From contig NZ_JAUZVZ010000017.1 in the NCBI RefSeq assembly GCF_030717845.1, forward strand, positions 1 through 64,000: a DNA stretch of 64,000 bases, in the 5' to 3' direction. The stretch's first letter is position 1, and every line of letters starts with the position of its first letter. The notes beneath the pieces were generated by a model that saw nothing but the letters and a program-made list of their open reading frames with translations, made no database searches and was not told the DNA's origin. This stretch comes from Alkalimonas collagenimarina (GTDB lineage: Bacteria > Pseudomonadota > Gammaproteobacteria > Enterobacterales > Alteromonadaceae). Position numbers and translations under genes: made by a program. Shown piece by piece: positions 10,419 to 19,166 of the stretch.

Positions 10419-10681
10419 ATATCGCAGTCAATGTCGAAAGAAGTCGGGTACAAGCAGTGGTGTTAGATTGTATTCGTCAGCTAGTCCCCACTTTGCAAGA
10501 TCATACGTTTAAGCAGGGCGATAGCCTAGCCGCTTTGGGTATGAACTCGATGGAGCGGGTTGAAATTATCGTGGATATTCTGGCGGCATTGTCGCTCAGA
10601 ATACCGATGACTGACACTATGTCAGCGACCAATTTGGATGAACTGATAGATCTCTTGCATGACAGACTCAATCGCCGTTAA
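10415..10681 (+). CDS. Discrete donor ACP of the beta-branching cassette
   Basis: An 88-residue freestanding acyl carrier protein. The modified Ser is Ser45 in the motif LGMNSMERVEI; Asn before the Ser instead of Asp and the ERVEI tail are typical of ACPs that carry acetyl groups for HMG-synthase cassettes (compare MacpC, AcpK). It would be loaded with malonyl by the AT in trans, decarboxylated by the next gene's KS to acetyl-ACP, and used by the HMG synthase. It overlaps the PKS stop by 4 bases and is followed at once by the KS, so translation is probably coupled. Confidence 0.93.
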   Translation: MNIAVNVERSRVQAVVLDCIRQLVPTLQDHTFKQGDSLAALGMNSMERVEIIVDILAALSLRIPMTDTMSATNLDELIDLLHDRLNRR

Positions 10682-10682
10682 T

Positions 10683-11900
10683 ATGCGTAATTCGCCTGCG
10701 CTGATCACAGGTATGGGCGCCGTGACTGCGATCGGGCAGGACATAACAGCCATCTCTCAGTCACTCAAAAAAGGCACTTCGGTGTTTTCATTTATGACCC
10801 GGGAAGGGCGCTGTTCTGACGACTTATTTATTGGCGCAGAACTGCCTGCACTGACGATGCCAACGCAGTTTGACGCATATAACCTGAGTACCTGTTCACT
10901 GAGTGCAAAGGCGGCATTAGTTGCGCTACAGCAGGCGTGGACAGACGCAAGGTTAGATACCGTCGAGCCTGAAAAAATCGGCCTGATTGTCGGTGGCAGT
11001 AATGTACAACAGCGACACTTAAATAATTTGCGTGACAAGCGTAAAAATGCGCCGTATTTTATTCAGCCCAGCTATGCACTGAATTTCATGGACTCAGATA
11101 TCTGTGGGATCTGTACTGAGCTATTTGGCATACGCGGCAGTGCTTTTTCGCTTGGTGGTGCGTCTGCCAGTGGACAACTGGCAGTGATAGAAGCGGCAAA
11201 AGCGGTGACAAGTGGGGCACTGGATGTGTGCGTTGTGGTTGGGGCGCTCATGGATTTATCCTACTGGGAATGTCATGCATTTAGCTCTTTGGGTGCCATG
11301 GGGAGTAGCCGGTTTTCTGATGCACCCACCCAGGCTTGTAGGCCTTTTGACCAACAGCGAGATGGGTTTATTTATGGTGAGGGCTGTGGCGTGTTAGTGC
11401 TTGAGCGCCATCAGCACGCGTTGCAAAGAGGGGCTCACCTTCGCGGAGCTATCCCCGGGTGCGCGGTGGTGATGGATGGTAATCGCAATCCGGACCCTTC
11501 TTTGGCAGGGGAAATCGCAGTGATCCAACAGGTATTGCACAACTCAGCGATGACGGCATCAGACATTGATTATATCAATCCGCATGGCAGTGGCTCGGTG
11601 CTGGGAGATGACACCGAGTTGCAAGCATTGGCCAAAACAGGACTACGCAGTGCGCCATTGAACGCGACCAAGTCACTTTTTGGTCATGCTTTGAGCGCAG
11701 CTGGGTGCCTTGAGATCATCGCGACCTTGATCCAGATGGAACAGGGCTTTTTACACCCCAGTTTAAATCTAGACAACCCGATACAAGCAGATTTCAATTG
11801 GGTGACGACGACAAGGCATGAAACCAACATCAAGCAAGCGCTGAGTTTGAGTTACGGGTTTGGTGGGCTAAACACCGCGGTGTGTATCATTAAGCCTTGA
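10683..11900 (+). CDS. Decarboxylating ketosynthase (MupG-like, Cys to Ser)
   Basis: A FabF-type ketosynthase of about 405 residues. The condensing Cys is replaced by Ser161 (GGASASG), while the first active-site His (NPHGSG, His301) and the FGHALSAAG His remain. This is the signature of the HMG-synthase-cassette KS, which decarboxylates malonyl-ACP to acetyl-ACP and does not condense. An in-frame ATG at 10659 overlaps the ACP gene; the ATG at 10683 matches the usual family start just before PALITGMG, but neither has a strong ribosome site, so the start is uncertain by 8 codons. It sits between the donor ACP and the HMG synthase as in mupirocin (macpC-mupG-mupH). Confidence 0.92.
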   Translation: MRNSPALITGMGAVTAIGQDITAISQSLKKGTSVFSFMTREGRCSDDLFIGAELPALTMPTQFDAYNLSTCSLSAKAALVALQQAWTDARLDTVEPEKIGLIVGGSNVQQRHLNNLRDKRKNAPYFIQPSYALNFMDSDICGICTELFGIRGSAFSLGGASASGQLAVIEAAKAVTSGALDVCVVVGALMDLSYWECHAFSSLGAMGSSRFSDAPTQACRPFDQQRDGFIYGEGCGVLVLERHQHALQRGAHLRGAIPGCAVVMDGNRNPDPSLAGEIAVIQQVLHNSAMTASDIDYINPHGSGSVLGDDTELQALAKTGLRSAPLNATKSLFGHALSAAGCLEIIATLIQMEQGFLHPSLNLDNPIQADFNWVTTTRHETNIKQALSLSYGFGGLNTAVCIIKP

Positions 11901-11922
11901 CAAAAGTGAGTAGGAGTAAGTA

Positions 11923-13185
11923 ATGGAATGCTGTGAAGTAGGTATTGAAGCGATGAACGTATATGCTGGCACTGCGTGTTTGGATGTACGTAAACTGATC
12001 GATCACCGCGAGCTTGATATCGCGCGTTTTAATAATCTATTGATGTCAGAAAAAACCGTGGCACTGGTCAGTGAAGATCCGGTAACGTTTGCAGTCAATG
12101 CGGCCAAGCCCATTTTGGATGCATTGAGTGAGGCTGAAAAAAACAGCATTGAAATGTTGATCACATGCACTGAGTCAGGCATTGATTTTGGTAAGTCCAT
12201 TAGCACCTATGTGCATGATCACCTTGGCTTGAATAAAAACTGCCGGGTGTTTGAGGTTAAACAGGCGTGCTACTCAGGTACGGTTGGCTTACACAATGCG
12301 GCGAACTTCATTTTGTCTAACACCTCACCTGGGGCGAAAGCCTTAGTGATTGCGGTGGACCTATGTCGCTTCATGGTGTTAGGCGAAGAGGACGTCAATA
12401 AAAAAGACTGGGCGTTTTCAGAGCCCTCGGGTGGCGCCGGCGCAGTGGCGATGCTGATCAGCAACAAACCGGAAGTTTTCAGGTTGGATGTTGGGGCCAG
12501 CGGTTATTACTCCTATGAGGTAATGGATACCTGCCGACCTCAGCCAGACAGTGAAGCGGGCAATGCAGATATCTCCTTGATGTCCTATCTGGATTGTTGC
12601 GAGCAAACTTTTTTGCAATACCAGCAACGTGTCGACGGCGCGAACTACGCACATACATTTGACTATTTGGCATTTCATACCCCGTTTGGTGGTATGGTTA
12701 AAGGCGCACACCGCTCGTTGATGAGAAAATTTACGCAGCAGCCACCGGCGCAAATCGAAGCCGATTATCACCAGCGAGTGACGAACGGACTGACCTATTG
12801 TCAGCGTATTGGTAACATTATGGGCGGGGCGCTGTACTTGTCTTTGGCGGGGGTGATAGAGACGGGTGATTTTAGCACACCCAGACGGATAGGGTGTTTT
12901 GCCTATGGATCTGGGTGCTGCTCTGAATTTTACAGCGGTATTGTGACGGAGCAGGGACAAGCACGCTTAAAGTCACTGGAAATCGCATCGCATTTGGAGA
13001 GCCGATATCAGCTCTCCATCGAGGAGTATGAAAGGTCTTTACGGCAAAACAAGGACGTGCGTTTTGGCACTCAGGATGTGATTGTTGAGTGCCCAATCAC
13101 CGATAAGATCCAACAACAGCAGTTAAGTCCGCGTTTGTACTTGAAGCGGATCAACAATTTTCACCGGGAATATGAATTCCAATAA
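11923..13185 (+). CDS. HMG-CoA synthase homologue for beta-branching (MupH-like)
   Basis: A 420-residue hydroxymethylglutaryl synthase. It adds acetyl from the donor ACP to a beta-ketoacyl-ACP on the PKS, giving an HMG-like intermediate. Catalytic residues are in place: Glu84 in CTESG, nucleophile Cys116 in KQACYSG, and His252 in FHTPFGG. GGAG at about 11912 precedes the ATG at normal spacing. The expected acceptor is the Trp-bearing ACP triplet of the MmpA-like PKS, which would give the methyl at C3 (C15 of monic acid). Its length matches cassette HMG synthases. Confidence 0.95.
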   Translation: MECCEVGIEAMNVYAGTACLDVRKLIDHRELDIARFNNLLMSEKTVALVSEDPVTFAVNAAKPILDALSEAEKNSIEMLITCTESGIDFGKSISTYVHDHLGLNKNCRVFEVKQACYSGTVGLHNAANFILSNTSPGAKALVIAVDLCRFMVLGEEDVNKKDWAFSEPSGGAGAVAMLISNKPEVFRLDVGASGYYSYEVMDTCRPQPDSEAGNADISLMSYLDCCEQTFLQYQQRVDGANYAHTFDYLAFHTPFGGMVKGAHRSLMRKFTQQPPAQIEADYHQRVTNGLTYCQRIGNIMGGALYLSLAGVIETGDFSTPRRIGCFAYGSGCCSEFYSGIVTEQGQARLKSLEIASHLESRYQLSIEEYERSLRQNKDVRFGTQDVIVECPITDKIQQQQLSPRLYLKRINNFHREYEFQ

Positions 13186-13195
13186 TGATGTGTGA

Positions 13196-13975
13196 ATGCC
13201 AATCGTGACGTATGAGATGATCAAGGTTAGTCACAATGCGGAGATATGCACGCTCCAATTTAACCGGCCTAACCATAAGAATACTTTAAATAAGCAAATG
13301 ATTGAGGAGTGCTTGCGGGTGATCTCCGACTGTGAGTCGCGCAGCAAGATTTTGGTTATCAAAGGACTGCCGGAAGTGTTCTGTTTCGGCGCTGACTTTT
13401 CCTGGATGGACAAACAAGAATACACAGACAACCAGCAGGGCAGTGAACACGATCCAAGTATACTGTACGCGCTGTGGAAGCGAATTGCGCTGGGACCCTT
13501 TATCTCTATTGCCGTGGTAGAAGGGCGGGTGAATGCCGGAGGAATGGGATTTGTCGCTGCGTGTGACATTGTGTTGTCAGGCAGTCGCGCACAATATAGC
13601 TTGTCCGAGCTCATATTTGGGATTTTGCCCGCCTGTGTAATGCCGTTTTTGATCAAAAAAATTGGCTGGCAAAAAGCCAACTATATGACCTTGATGACCG
13701 CCCCTTTTAACGCCAATGATGTTGCTAATTGGGGGCTGGCTGATACCGTTTCTGATGACTTAGATGAGTTGCTAAGACGGCACCTGCTGCGCCTGAGACG
13801 CTTACCTCGCGATGGCATAATACGGCACAAACACTATATGAATACACTGAATCCACAATTACTTGAACACGAGCCGATCGCGGTACAGGAAAATCGTGCA
13901 ACGTTTTCTTTGCCCACTGTGGTGACCAATATTGGACGTTATGTGCAAAGCGGCAAGCTGCCATGGGAAAGCTAG
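13196..13975 (+). CDS. Enoyl-CoA hydratase ECH1 (dehydratase, MupJ-like)
   Basis: A 259-residue crotonase-fold protein. In beta-branching cassettes the first ECH dehydrates the HMG-ACP intermediate to 3-methylglutaconyl-ACP. Visible motifs are the oxyanion-hole segments FCFGADFSW and VNAGGMGF, followed by LSELIFGILP. It starts 11 bases after the HMG synthase stop with no obvious ribosome site, suggesting translational coupling. Position between HMG synthase and ECH2 supports the ECH1 call; the split between ECH1 and ECH2 roles is by order and by similarity to MupJ/MupK, not by a residue test. Confidence 0.88.
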   Translation: MPIVTYEMIKVSHNAEICTLQFNRPNHKNTLNKQMIEECLRVISDCESRSKILVIKGLPEVFCFGADFSWMDKQEYTDNQQGSEHDPSILYALWKRIALGPFISIAVVEGRVNAGGMGFVAACDIVLSGSRAQYSLSELIFGILPACVMPFLIKKIGWQKANYMTLMTAPFNANDVANWGLADTVSDDLDELLRRHLLRLRRLPRDGIIRHKHYMNTLNPQLLEHEPIAVQENRATFSLPTVVTNIGRYVQSGKLPWES

Positions 13976-13979
13976 AATA

Positions 13980-16900
13980 ATGACAAAAATAATCATCAAC
14001 TCGGTTGTATCCATCATCGAGCAGAGTAACGGTGTTGTCCAGATCACCATGGAGGACCGTGATAATAAAAATATGTTTAGCCGTGATATTTTGTCAGGGT
14101 TGATGCAAGCGTATAAAAAAATTGAGGAAAACCGTGCTTGCAAGGCGGTTATCATCACTGGCTTTGACAGCTATTTTTGCAGTGGCGGCACTCAGGATAG
14201 CCTGCTGTCGTTAAATGACACACAGGGTAACTTTAGCGACGTCAATATTTATAGCTTGCCATTGGAATGTCGGGTGCCTGTGATATCTGCCATTCAGGGC
14301 CACGCCATTGGTGGCGGGTTTGTGATGGGGTTATTCTCCGACATCGTGTTGCTCAGCAAAGAGAGTTATTACACCCTAAATTTTATGAAGTATGGATTTA
14401 CGCCGGGGATGGGCTCGACCTTGATAGTGCCCACCAAACTGGGCGTGGATCTGGGCAGTGAAATGTTATTAAGTGCCAATCAATATCGCGGTGATGAATT
14501 ACAACAACGCAGGGTGGGGCTGCAAGTACTGCCGCGCAAAAGCGTCCTAAGCCGTGCTTATGAACTGGCTGACCTAATCGCTCAAAAGCCGTTGCGCTCA
14601 GTCTCTTTATTGAAAAAACATCTCTGTCAGCAGGTGAGCGAAAAGCTGCCAAAATATATTGAACAAGAGCTGGCGATGCATGCCCAGACCATGCATCAAC
14701 CAGAGGTGACGGACAATATCAAGCGCCTGTTCGGTCAGCCAAGCTCCACATCAGCACGTCTGTCCAATGCACTGGAGCGCGCACCGATTGAGACTGCAGT
14801 GCACAACGAGCGTAGCGGGGATACAACGCGTCGCGACACCACAACCTCAGCGATTTCAGAGCAAGATATTGCGATCGTCAGTGTCGCTGGGCGCTTTCCG
14901 GAAGCTGAAAACGTCGATACATTTTGGGCAAACCTACAACAAGGTATGGATTGTGTGGTAGATATACCCGATGAGCGAGCGGCGTTATTTGGTTCTGAAA
15001 GTGCTGCGTTGAGATGTCGTTGGGGCGGATTTATCCACGGAGTCGATAAGTTCGATCCGCTGTTTTTTAAGATCTCCCCGCGCGAAGCACAGTTGATGGA
15101 CCCACAAGAGCGCTTGCTCTTAGAGGAGGTTTGGCACCTGCTTGAGCGTCGTGGCTACACAAAGCAAAAACTGGCACAGCAATACGACCACAAGGTGGCG
15201 GTCTACACCGCATCTATGTACCAGCAGTACCATGCTTTTGATACCGAACAAGATAAAAAAGCCATGGTCGCCATGTCATCGCTCTCCAGTATGCCCAATC
15301 GTATTTCCCACTTTTTTGACCTTCATGGCCCAAGTATGGCGGTGGATACCATGTGCTCGGGCGCTGCCAGTGCAATCTATCTTGCCTGCCAAAACCTGCT
15401 GAGCGGGGCGTGCCGGCTGGCCATTGTCGGGGCCACCAATTTGTCTATTCACGGCTACAAATACCAGGCGTTAAGTCAGTCTCAATTGTTGGCTGAGCAA
15501 AGCGCCGTACGAGGGTTTGGTGAATCTGGAGGGTTTATTCCCGGCGAGGCGGTCGGTGCGGTGTTATTGAAGCCTTTGCGTGATGCGATCCAGGACAATG
15601 ATGATGTGCTGGCCGTGATCAAAGGCGTGCATACCGACCATAAAGGCGCGACAGATGGGTTTAATGCCTCAGATCCCGATGCTCTAACACGTTTGATGAC
15701 CGGGTGTCTGCAAAATGCCAAGATGACGCCGCAGCAGATAGACTATGTTGAAACCTCAGTGGCGGGCGCCACCGTATCAGACAGGGCAGAAATTCAAGCG
15801 ATGAAGCAGGTATTTTGTGACATCGCGGGCAAGAGAAAACTGCCCATAGGCACCGTAAAACCAAGTATCGGCCATGCTGAAGCCGCATCCGGGCTGACAC
15901 AGCTGATCAAGGTCGCCATGCAGCTGAAGCATGGGGTGCTGACCCCATCCATCTTGCACCAGCCGCTCAATCCCAAACTTGATTTAGACTGCACCCCATT
16001 TACTATCCAGGACCAGTTTGGCTCGTGGACAACTGCCGACCCTGAGCAGCCAAGAAGCGCGATGATCAATACGTTGGGCGCAGGTGGGTCGGGTTGTTGT
16101 ATGGTGCTGGAGGCGTGCCTGAGTGCAAAACTCACAACGAAACCAGGCCGTGCACACAGTGCGCGTGTGATGGTGTTTTCAGCGCAGAATGAAGCACGCC
16201 TCAGGGAATTGGTGACACGTTATATAACGCACTTTAGCACTGTGCAAGACACTCACCTCGATGATGTAGCGTATACCTTGACAGACGGCAGAGAGGCGAT
16301 GCCGACTCGACTCAGTTGTGTGGTTCGCACCATTGAGGCATTGCGTGACTGCCTTGCAGCGTGGCTCTATGGCAAGGCACCGGCGCAAGTCTTTTTTCAT
16401 GATACTGAACATTCGTCGCGCCAGGCATCCATTGAGCTAGACGCTGCGAACGATACTGAACTGGTAAAACAGGCCAAGTTATGGGTGCAAGGAGGGCAAC
16501 TGAGCTGGGAGTCGCTGTATGGTGAACCGCATGATGTCTCGCCACAGATCATTGCCTTGCCGACTTATCCGTTTGCGCGTCGTCATTGTTGGTTACCCAA
16601 GCCGGCGGAAAAACCACCTCAGGTCGGTGCACAAAAGAGCAACACGCCCGCTCAGCCAGCCACGGACATTGCGCAGGATATGGGGGCCAATTCGGCGCAG
16701 TCATCCCTTCACACCGAGGTGGTTGAGTTAGTGCTAGAGACGGTTGGAGAAATCTTAGGTCTTGGCCGTGATGAGCTGCAACTAACCACGCCGCTCAAAG
16801 CGTTAGGTGTCACGTCAGTCACCAAGATGTTGATAGTGTCTGCACTTTGCGATGGTATTGAGCAACTCGATGAAACTCAAGTGGGCAGTGAGTTACTTCA

Positions 16901-17042
16901 AGCCGATAGTGTGTCAGATCTTATGACTGTGATTGAACGCGCACAACCGGCACCTGCTCAGGTGACTGGGGCCAATCACATGCCTGTTGACCTTCCGGGC
17001 TATATCTCTGAGGCCACGAGCCGTGGTTTTCGCTTTGAATAA
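13980..17042 (+). CDS. ECH2 fused to non-elongating KS and ACP
   Basis: A 1020-residue fusion. Residues 1-265 are a crotonase-fold ECH2 (FCSGGTQDSLL, HAIGGGFVMG), expected to decarboxylate methylglutaconyl-ACP to the beta-methyl enoyl product. Residues about 300-730 are a PKS-type KS with Cys459 (DTMCSGA) and the second His (SIGH, His632). The HGTGT His position is Ser593 (VETSVAGA), so it should not condense. A C-terminal carrier at about 915-990 has Ser946 in GVTSVTK, with Thr instead of Asp before the Ser. The ATG at 13980 (5 bases after the ECH1 stop) is preferred to one 48 bases upstream inside ECH1. In mupirocin ECH2 (MupK) is a single-domain protein and a separate KS-like protein (MmpF) and ACPs lie elsewhere; this gene may join those parts. 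That comparison is inference. Confidence 0.88.
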   Translation: MTKIIINSVVSIIEQSNGVVQITMEDRDNKNMFSRDILSGLMQAYKKIEENRACKAVIITGFDSYFCSGGTQDSLLSLNDTQGNFSDVNIYSLPLECRVPVISAIQGHAIGGGFVMGLFSDIVLLSKESYYTLNFMKYGFTPGMGSTLIVPTKLGVDLGSEMLLSANQYRGDELQQRRVGLQVLPRKSVLSRAYELADLIAQKPLRSVSLLKKHLCQQVSEKLPKYIEQELAMHAQTMHQPEVTDNIKRLFGQPSSTSARLSNALERAPIETAVHNERSGDTTRRDTTTSAISEQDIAIVSVAGRFPEAENVDTFWANLQQGMDCVVDIPDERAALFGSESAALRCRWGGFIHGVDKFDPLFFKISPREAQLMDPQERLLLEEVWHLLERRGYTKQKLAQQYDHKVAVYTASMYQQYHAFDTEQDKKAMVAMSSLSSMPNRISHFFDLHGPSMAVDTMCSGAASAIYLACQNLLSGACRLAIVGATNLSIHGYKYQALSQSQLLAEQSAVRGFGESGGFIPGEAVGAVLLKPLRDAIQDNDDVLAVIKGVHTDHKGATDGFNASDPDALTRLMTGCLQNAKMTPQQIDYVETSVAGATVSDRAEIQAMKQVFCDIAGKRKLPIGTVKPSIGHAEAASGLTQLIKVAMQLKHGVLTPSILHQPLNPKLDLDCTPFTIQDQFGSWTTADPEQPRSAMINTLGAGGSGCCMVLEACLSAKLTTKPGRAHSARVMVFSAQNEARLRELVTRYITHFSTVQDTHLDDVAYTLTDGREAMPTRLSCVVRTIEALRDCLAAWLYGKAPAQVFFHDTEHSSRQASIELDAANDTELVKQAKLWVQGGQLSWESLYGEPHDVSPQIIALPTYPFARRHCWLPKPAEKPPQVGAQKSNTPAQPATDIAQDMGANSAQSSLHTEVVELVLETVGEILGLGRDELQLTTPLKALGVTSVTKMLIVSALCDGIEQLDETQVGSELLQADSVSDLMTVIERAQPAPAQVTGANHMPVDLPGYISEATSRGFRFE

Positions 17043-17060
17043 GAGAACGGTGCCACACAG

Positions 17061-18214
17061 ATGCTAGATGAAATAGATGAACACAGTGTAGTTGTGATCG
17101 GTGCAGGTCCTGTGGGGATCATGGCAGCGCTGAGCGCCGTGCTCAATGGGGTTGAACAGGTTTACTTGTTTGAAAAACGCTTGGCCGTTGACCGAATGCA
17201 AATGGTAACCCACTATCAAAATGCGTTGCCCTATTTACAGCGCTTTGGTGTACTGACGCAGATCTTTGAGCGCGGCACGCCCATTTTACAGCACAACTTC
17301 TTTTATACCGACAGTGATAATGAGTCTAGGCGTTATTATCAAAAAGAGATAGATGAGGCACAGCTTGCTGCGACCCAACTCAATGCAGCAGGAAACACAC
17401 TCAAGCGTGCCTACGATGAATTTGTAGGCGAGTCGGTGTTGGCTATCTCTTTGGCTGATCTGCAAGATGTGCTGCTCATTGCTACACGCGAGCAGGGCGT
17501 GCATATTTACTTTAATGTGGAGGCAGAGGTCGTGCCGACAGAGTTTGAGCAAGCCAGCGTGACATTGAGAAATTTGCAGCTGAAGTCACACGCCACTGTC
17601 ACACCTGAATTGGTGATCTTGGCCGATGGTGAGTGCAGTGAAAATGCACAGGCTATGGGGATCTGTTACGACATTGAAACCGCCAATAAGGGGGAGAAAT
17701 GTTGGTATATTTATCACTGCCGTGTCACTGGTAATAGCTCAACACTCAACTACAAATTCTCTTTTGATGATCAACAGCAGCTATCAGGTTGTGAATTTGG
17801 GCTCTTTTACCCAAATCGTGATGAGCTGGGAGTGGTGGTGTACAGCGCGCGCAGTTCTTCTGTGATTCGCAGCAAAGCACGGTGGGAGGCGTATTGTGGA
17901 TCAGTAAACCCATTGATGTGCACTATACACGTGCGAGTACCTTTATCAGTAAAAACATCATGCTTACCGGAGATGCGTCAGGAACGGGCTCGCCTGTTGC
18001 TGGCATGGGCGCAGTGCTGCCCATATTCGTCTATGCCAGTGCGATAGATGAGTACTTTAAGCTCAGAGAGCGTGACAAGCAGGCGGCTGAGCAGGCGTAT
18101 AACGAGCGTCAGAGTGCATTTGTGGATGCCTGTCATGATCGCAGCTGCGATATTTGGTCAAAGATAGATAACTTGCCGAGTTCACATCAATCGAGCGGGC
18201 AATCCGCGCAGTAA
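17061..18214 (+). pseudogene. FAD-dependent monooxygenase, reading frame broken
   Basis: A PHBH-type flavin monooxygenase in two frames. The first frame (from ATG 17061) opens with VVIGAGPVGIMAAL, the FAD-binding GxGxxG, and runs to about 17890. The second FAD motif, LTGDASGTGSPVAGMG, lies in the frame two bases ahead, readable from GTG 17882 to the stop at 18214. Joining them near 17870-17900 gives about 384 residues, normal for the family. The tail after the shift in the first frame (to 18047) looks like an out-of-frame read. So this is either a recently inactivated gene, a sequencing indel, or less likely two split proteins. Neighbours on both sides are intact and closely packed. If functional it would be a tailoring hydroxylase or epoxidase; the substrate is unknown. 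Confidence 0.75.
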
Positions 18215-18237
18215 AATTTGCAAATGGAAGCACCTTT

Positions 18238-19071
18238 ATGAAAGTACAAGCACATGATGGATTAATGCTGGACGTTAACCTTAATCAGTTTGATAGCACC
18301 AAGCCTACTGTGGTCTTCATCAATGCGCTGGGTGTGGACAGCTGTATTACACAGGCGCTGTCTGACGCCATGGTGGCGCGCGGTCATAATTTTGTGACTT
18401 GGCGACGTCGGGGATTTCCAGGAGTATACGATGAACGTTTTCGCGAGTATTCCGTGCAGGATCAAGTTCAAGATTTAACCAGTATCGTGACTGAGTTAGC
18501 ATTGCCCTCGTTCACTTTGGTTGCTTGGTGTACGGGTATCCAAGTTGCATTGGTTGCAGCGGCACAAAAGTCGTGTCGAATAGAAAAAATGGTGCTATTC
18601 AATGCGCCGAATTTCTTTAACCAAGGCACACCTGGCCTCACTGGCGATACCATAGGCCAGGTTTGTCGCATGTTGATCCATGATGAAAAGAAGCTTGATT
18701 TCCTCCATCAGAATATCGTGGCGTACAACACAAAAAGCATGCAGGACAAGCTGGCGCGTATTGATGATAAACAGTACCAATACATGATCCAGGCACCTTT
18801 TAATAGCGGTAAAGAGGCGTTTTTACGGTTTGCCCATCTGGTGAACACCACCCATGAATTTAAGATAAACCGCACCTTAACTGAACAGATCAGCTGCCCA
18901 ACCTTCATTGTCGGTGGGGGGAACGATGATATGGTCGCTTGGCAAGAGTCCGTGGCGCTTGCCGAAATTATTCCGGATGCCGAATATAAAATTTTTGCTA
19001 ATTGGGGGCATTACAACCTATTTACCGACACCAAAGAGGTCTGCGAAGACTTAATTTTAAACGGCCATTAG
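18238..19071 (+). CDS. Alpha/beta hydrolase with Cys nucleophile (MupL-like)
   Basis: A 277-residue alpha/beta-hydrolase-fold protein. The nucleophile elbow reads VAWCTGIQ with Cys98 where most relatives have Ser. An acid in the GGGNDDMV region and His258 in NWGHYN complete the triad. GGAAG at about 18225 precedes the ATG. Mupirocin has a putative hydrolase, MupL, in its tailoring set, and this is the likely counterpart; possible roles are thioester hydrolysis, chain transfer or ester formation. No signal peptide is seen, so it should be cytoplasmic. A gap of 95 bases separates it from the next PKS. Confidence 0.8.
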   Translation: MKVQAHDGLMLDVNLNQFDSTKPTVVFINALGVDSCITQALSDAMVARGHNFVTWRRRGFPGVYDERFREYSVQDQVQDLTSIVTELALPSFTLVAWCTGIQVALVAAAQKSCRIEKMVLFNAPNFFNQGTPGLTGDTIGQVCRMLIHDEKKLDFLHQNIVAYNTKSMQDKLARIDDKQYQYMIQAPFNSGKEAFLRFAHLVNTTHEFKINRTLTEQISCPTFIVGGGNDDMVAWQESVALAEIIPDAEYKIFANWGHYNLFTDTKEVCEDLILNGH

Positions 19072-19166
19072 ACAAAGTACGAACAGCAAAGCATTTAATC
19101 GTCACCACGGGCTTGATAAGCGCTTGGATTTGGGGCGGTGCAAAATAATGACAGAAGGGGATCGGA

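Noticed and set aside
12418-12960. A 180-codon minus-strand frame across the HMG synthase gene
   Set aside because: Antisense shadow with no ribosome site or recognisable domain; the plus-strand gene has all catalytic residues.
17882-18214. A separate 110-residue gene after the FAD monooxygenase
   Set aside because: It carries the second FAD motif and C-terminus of the monooxygenase and has no ribosome site; it is the same gene after a frame break.
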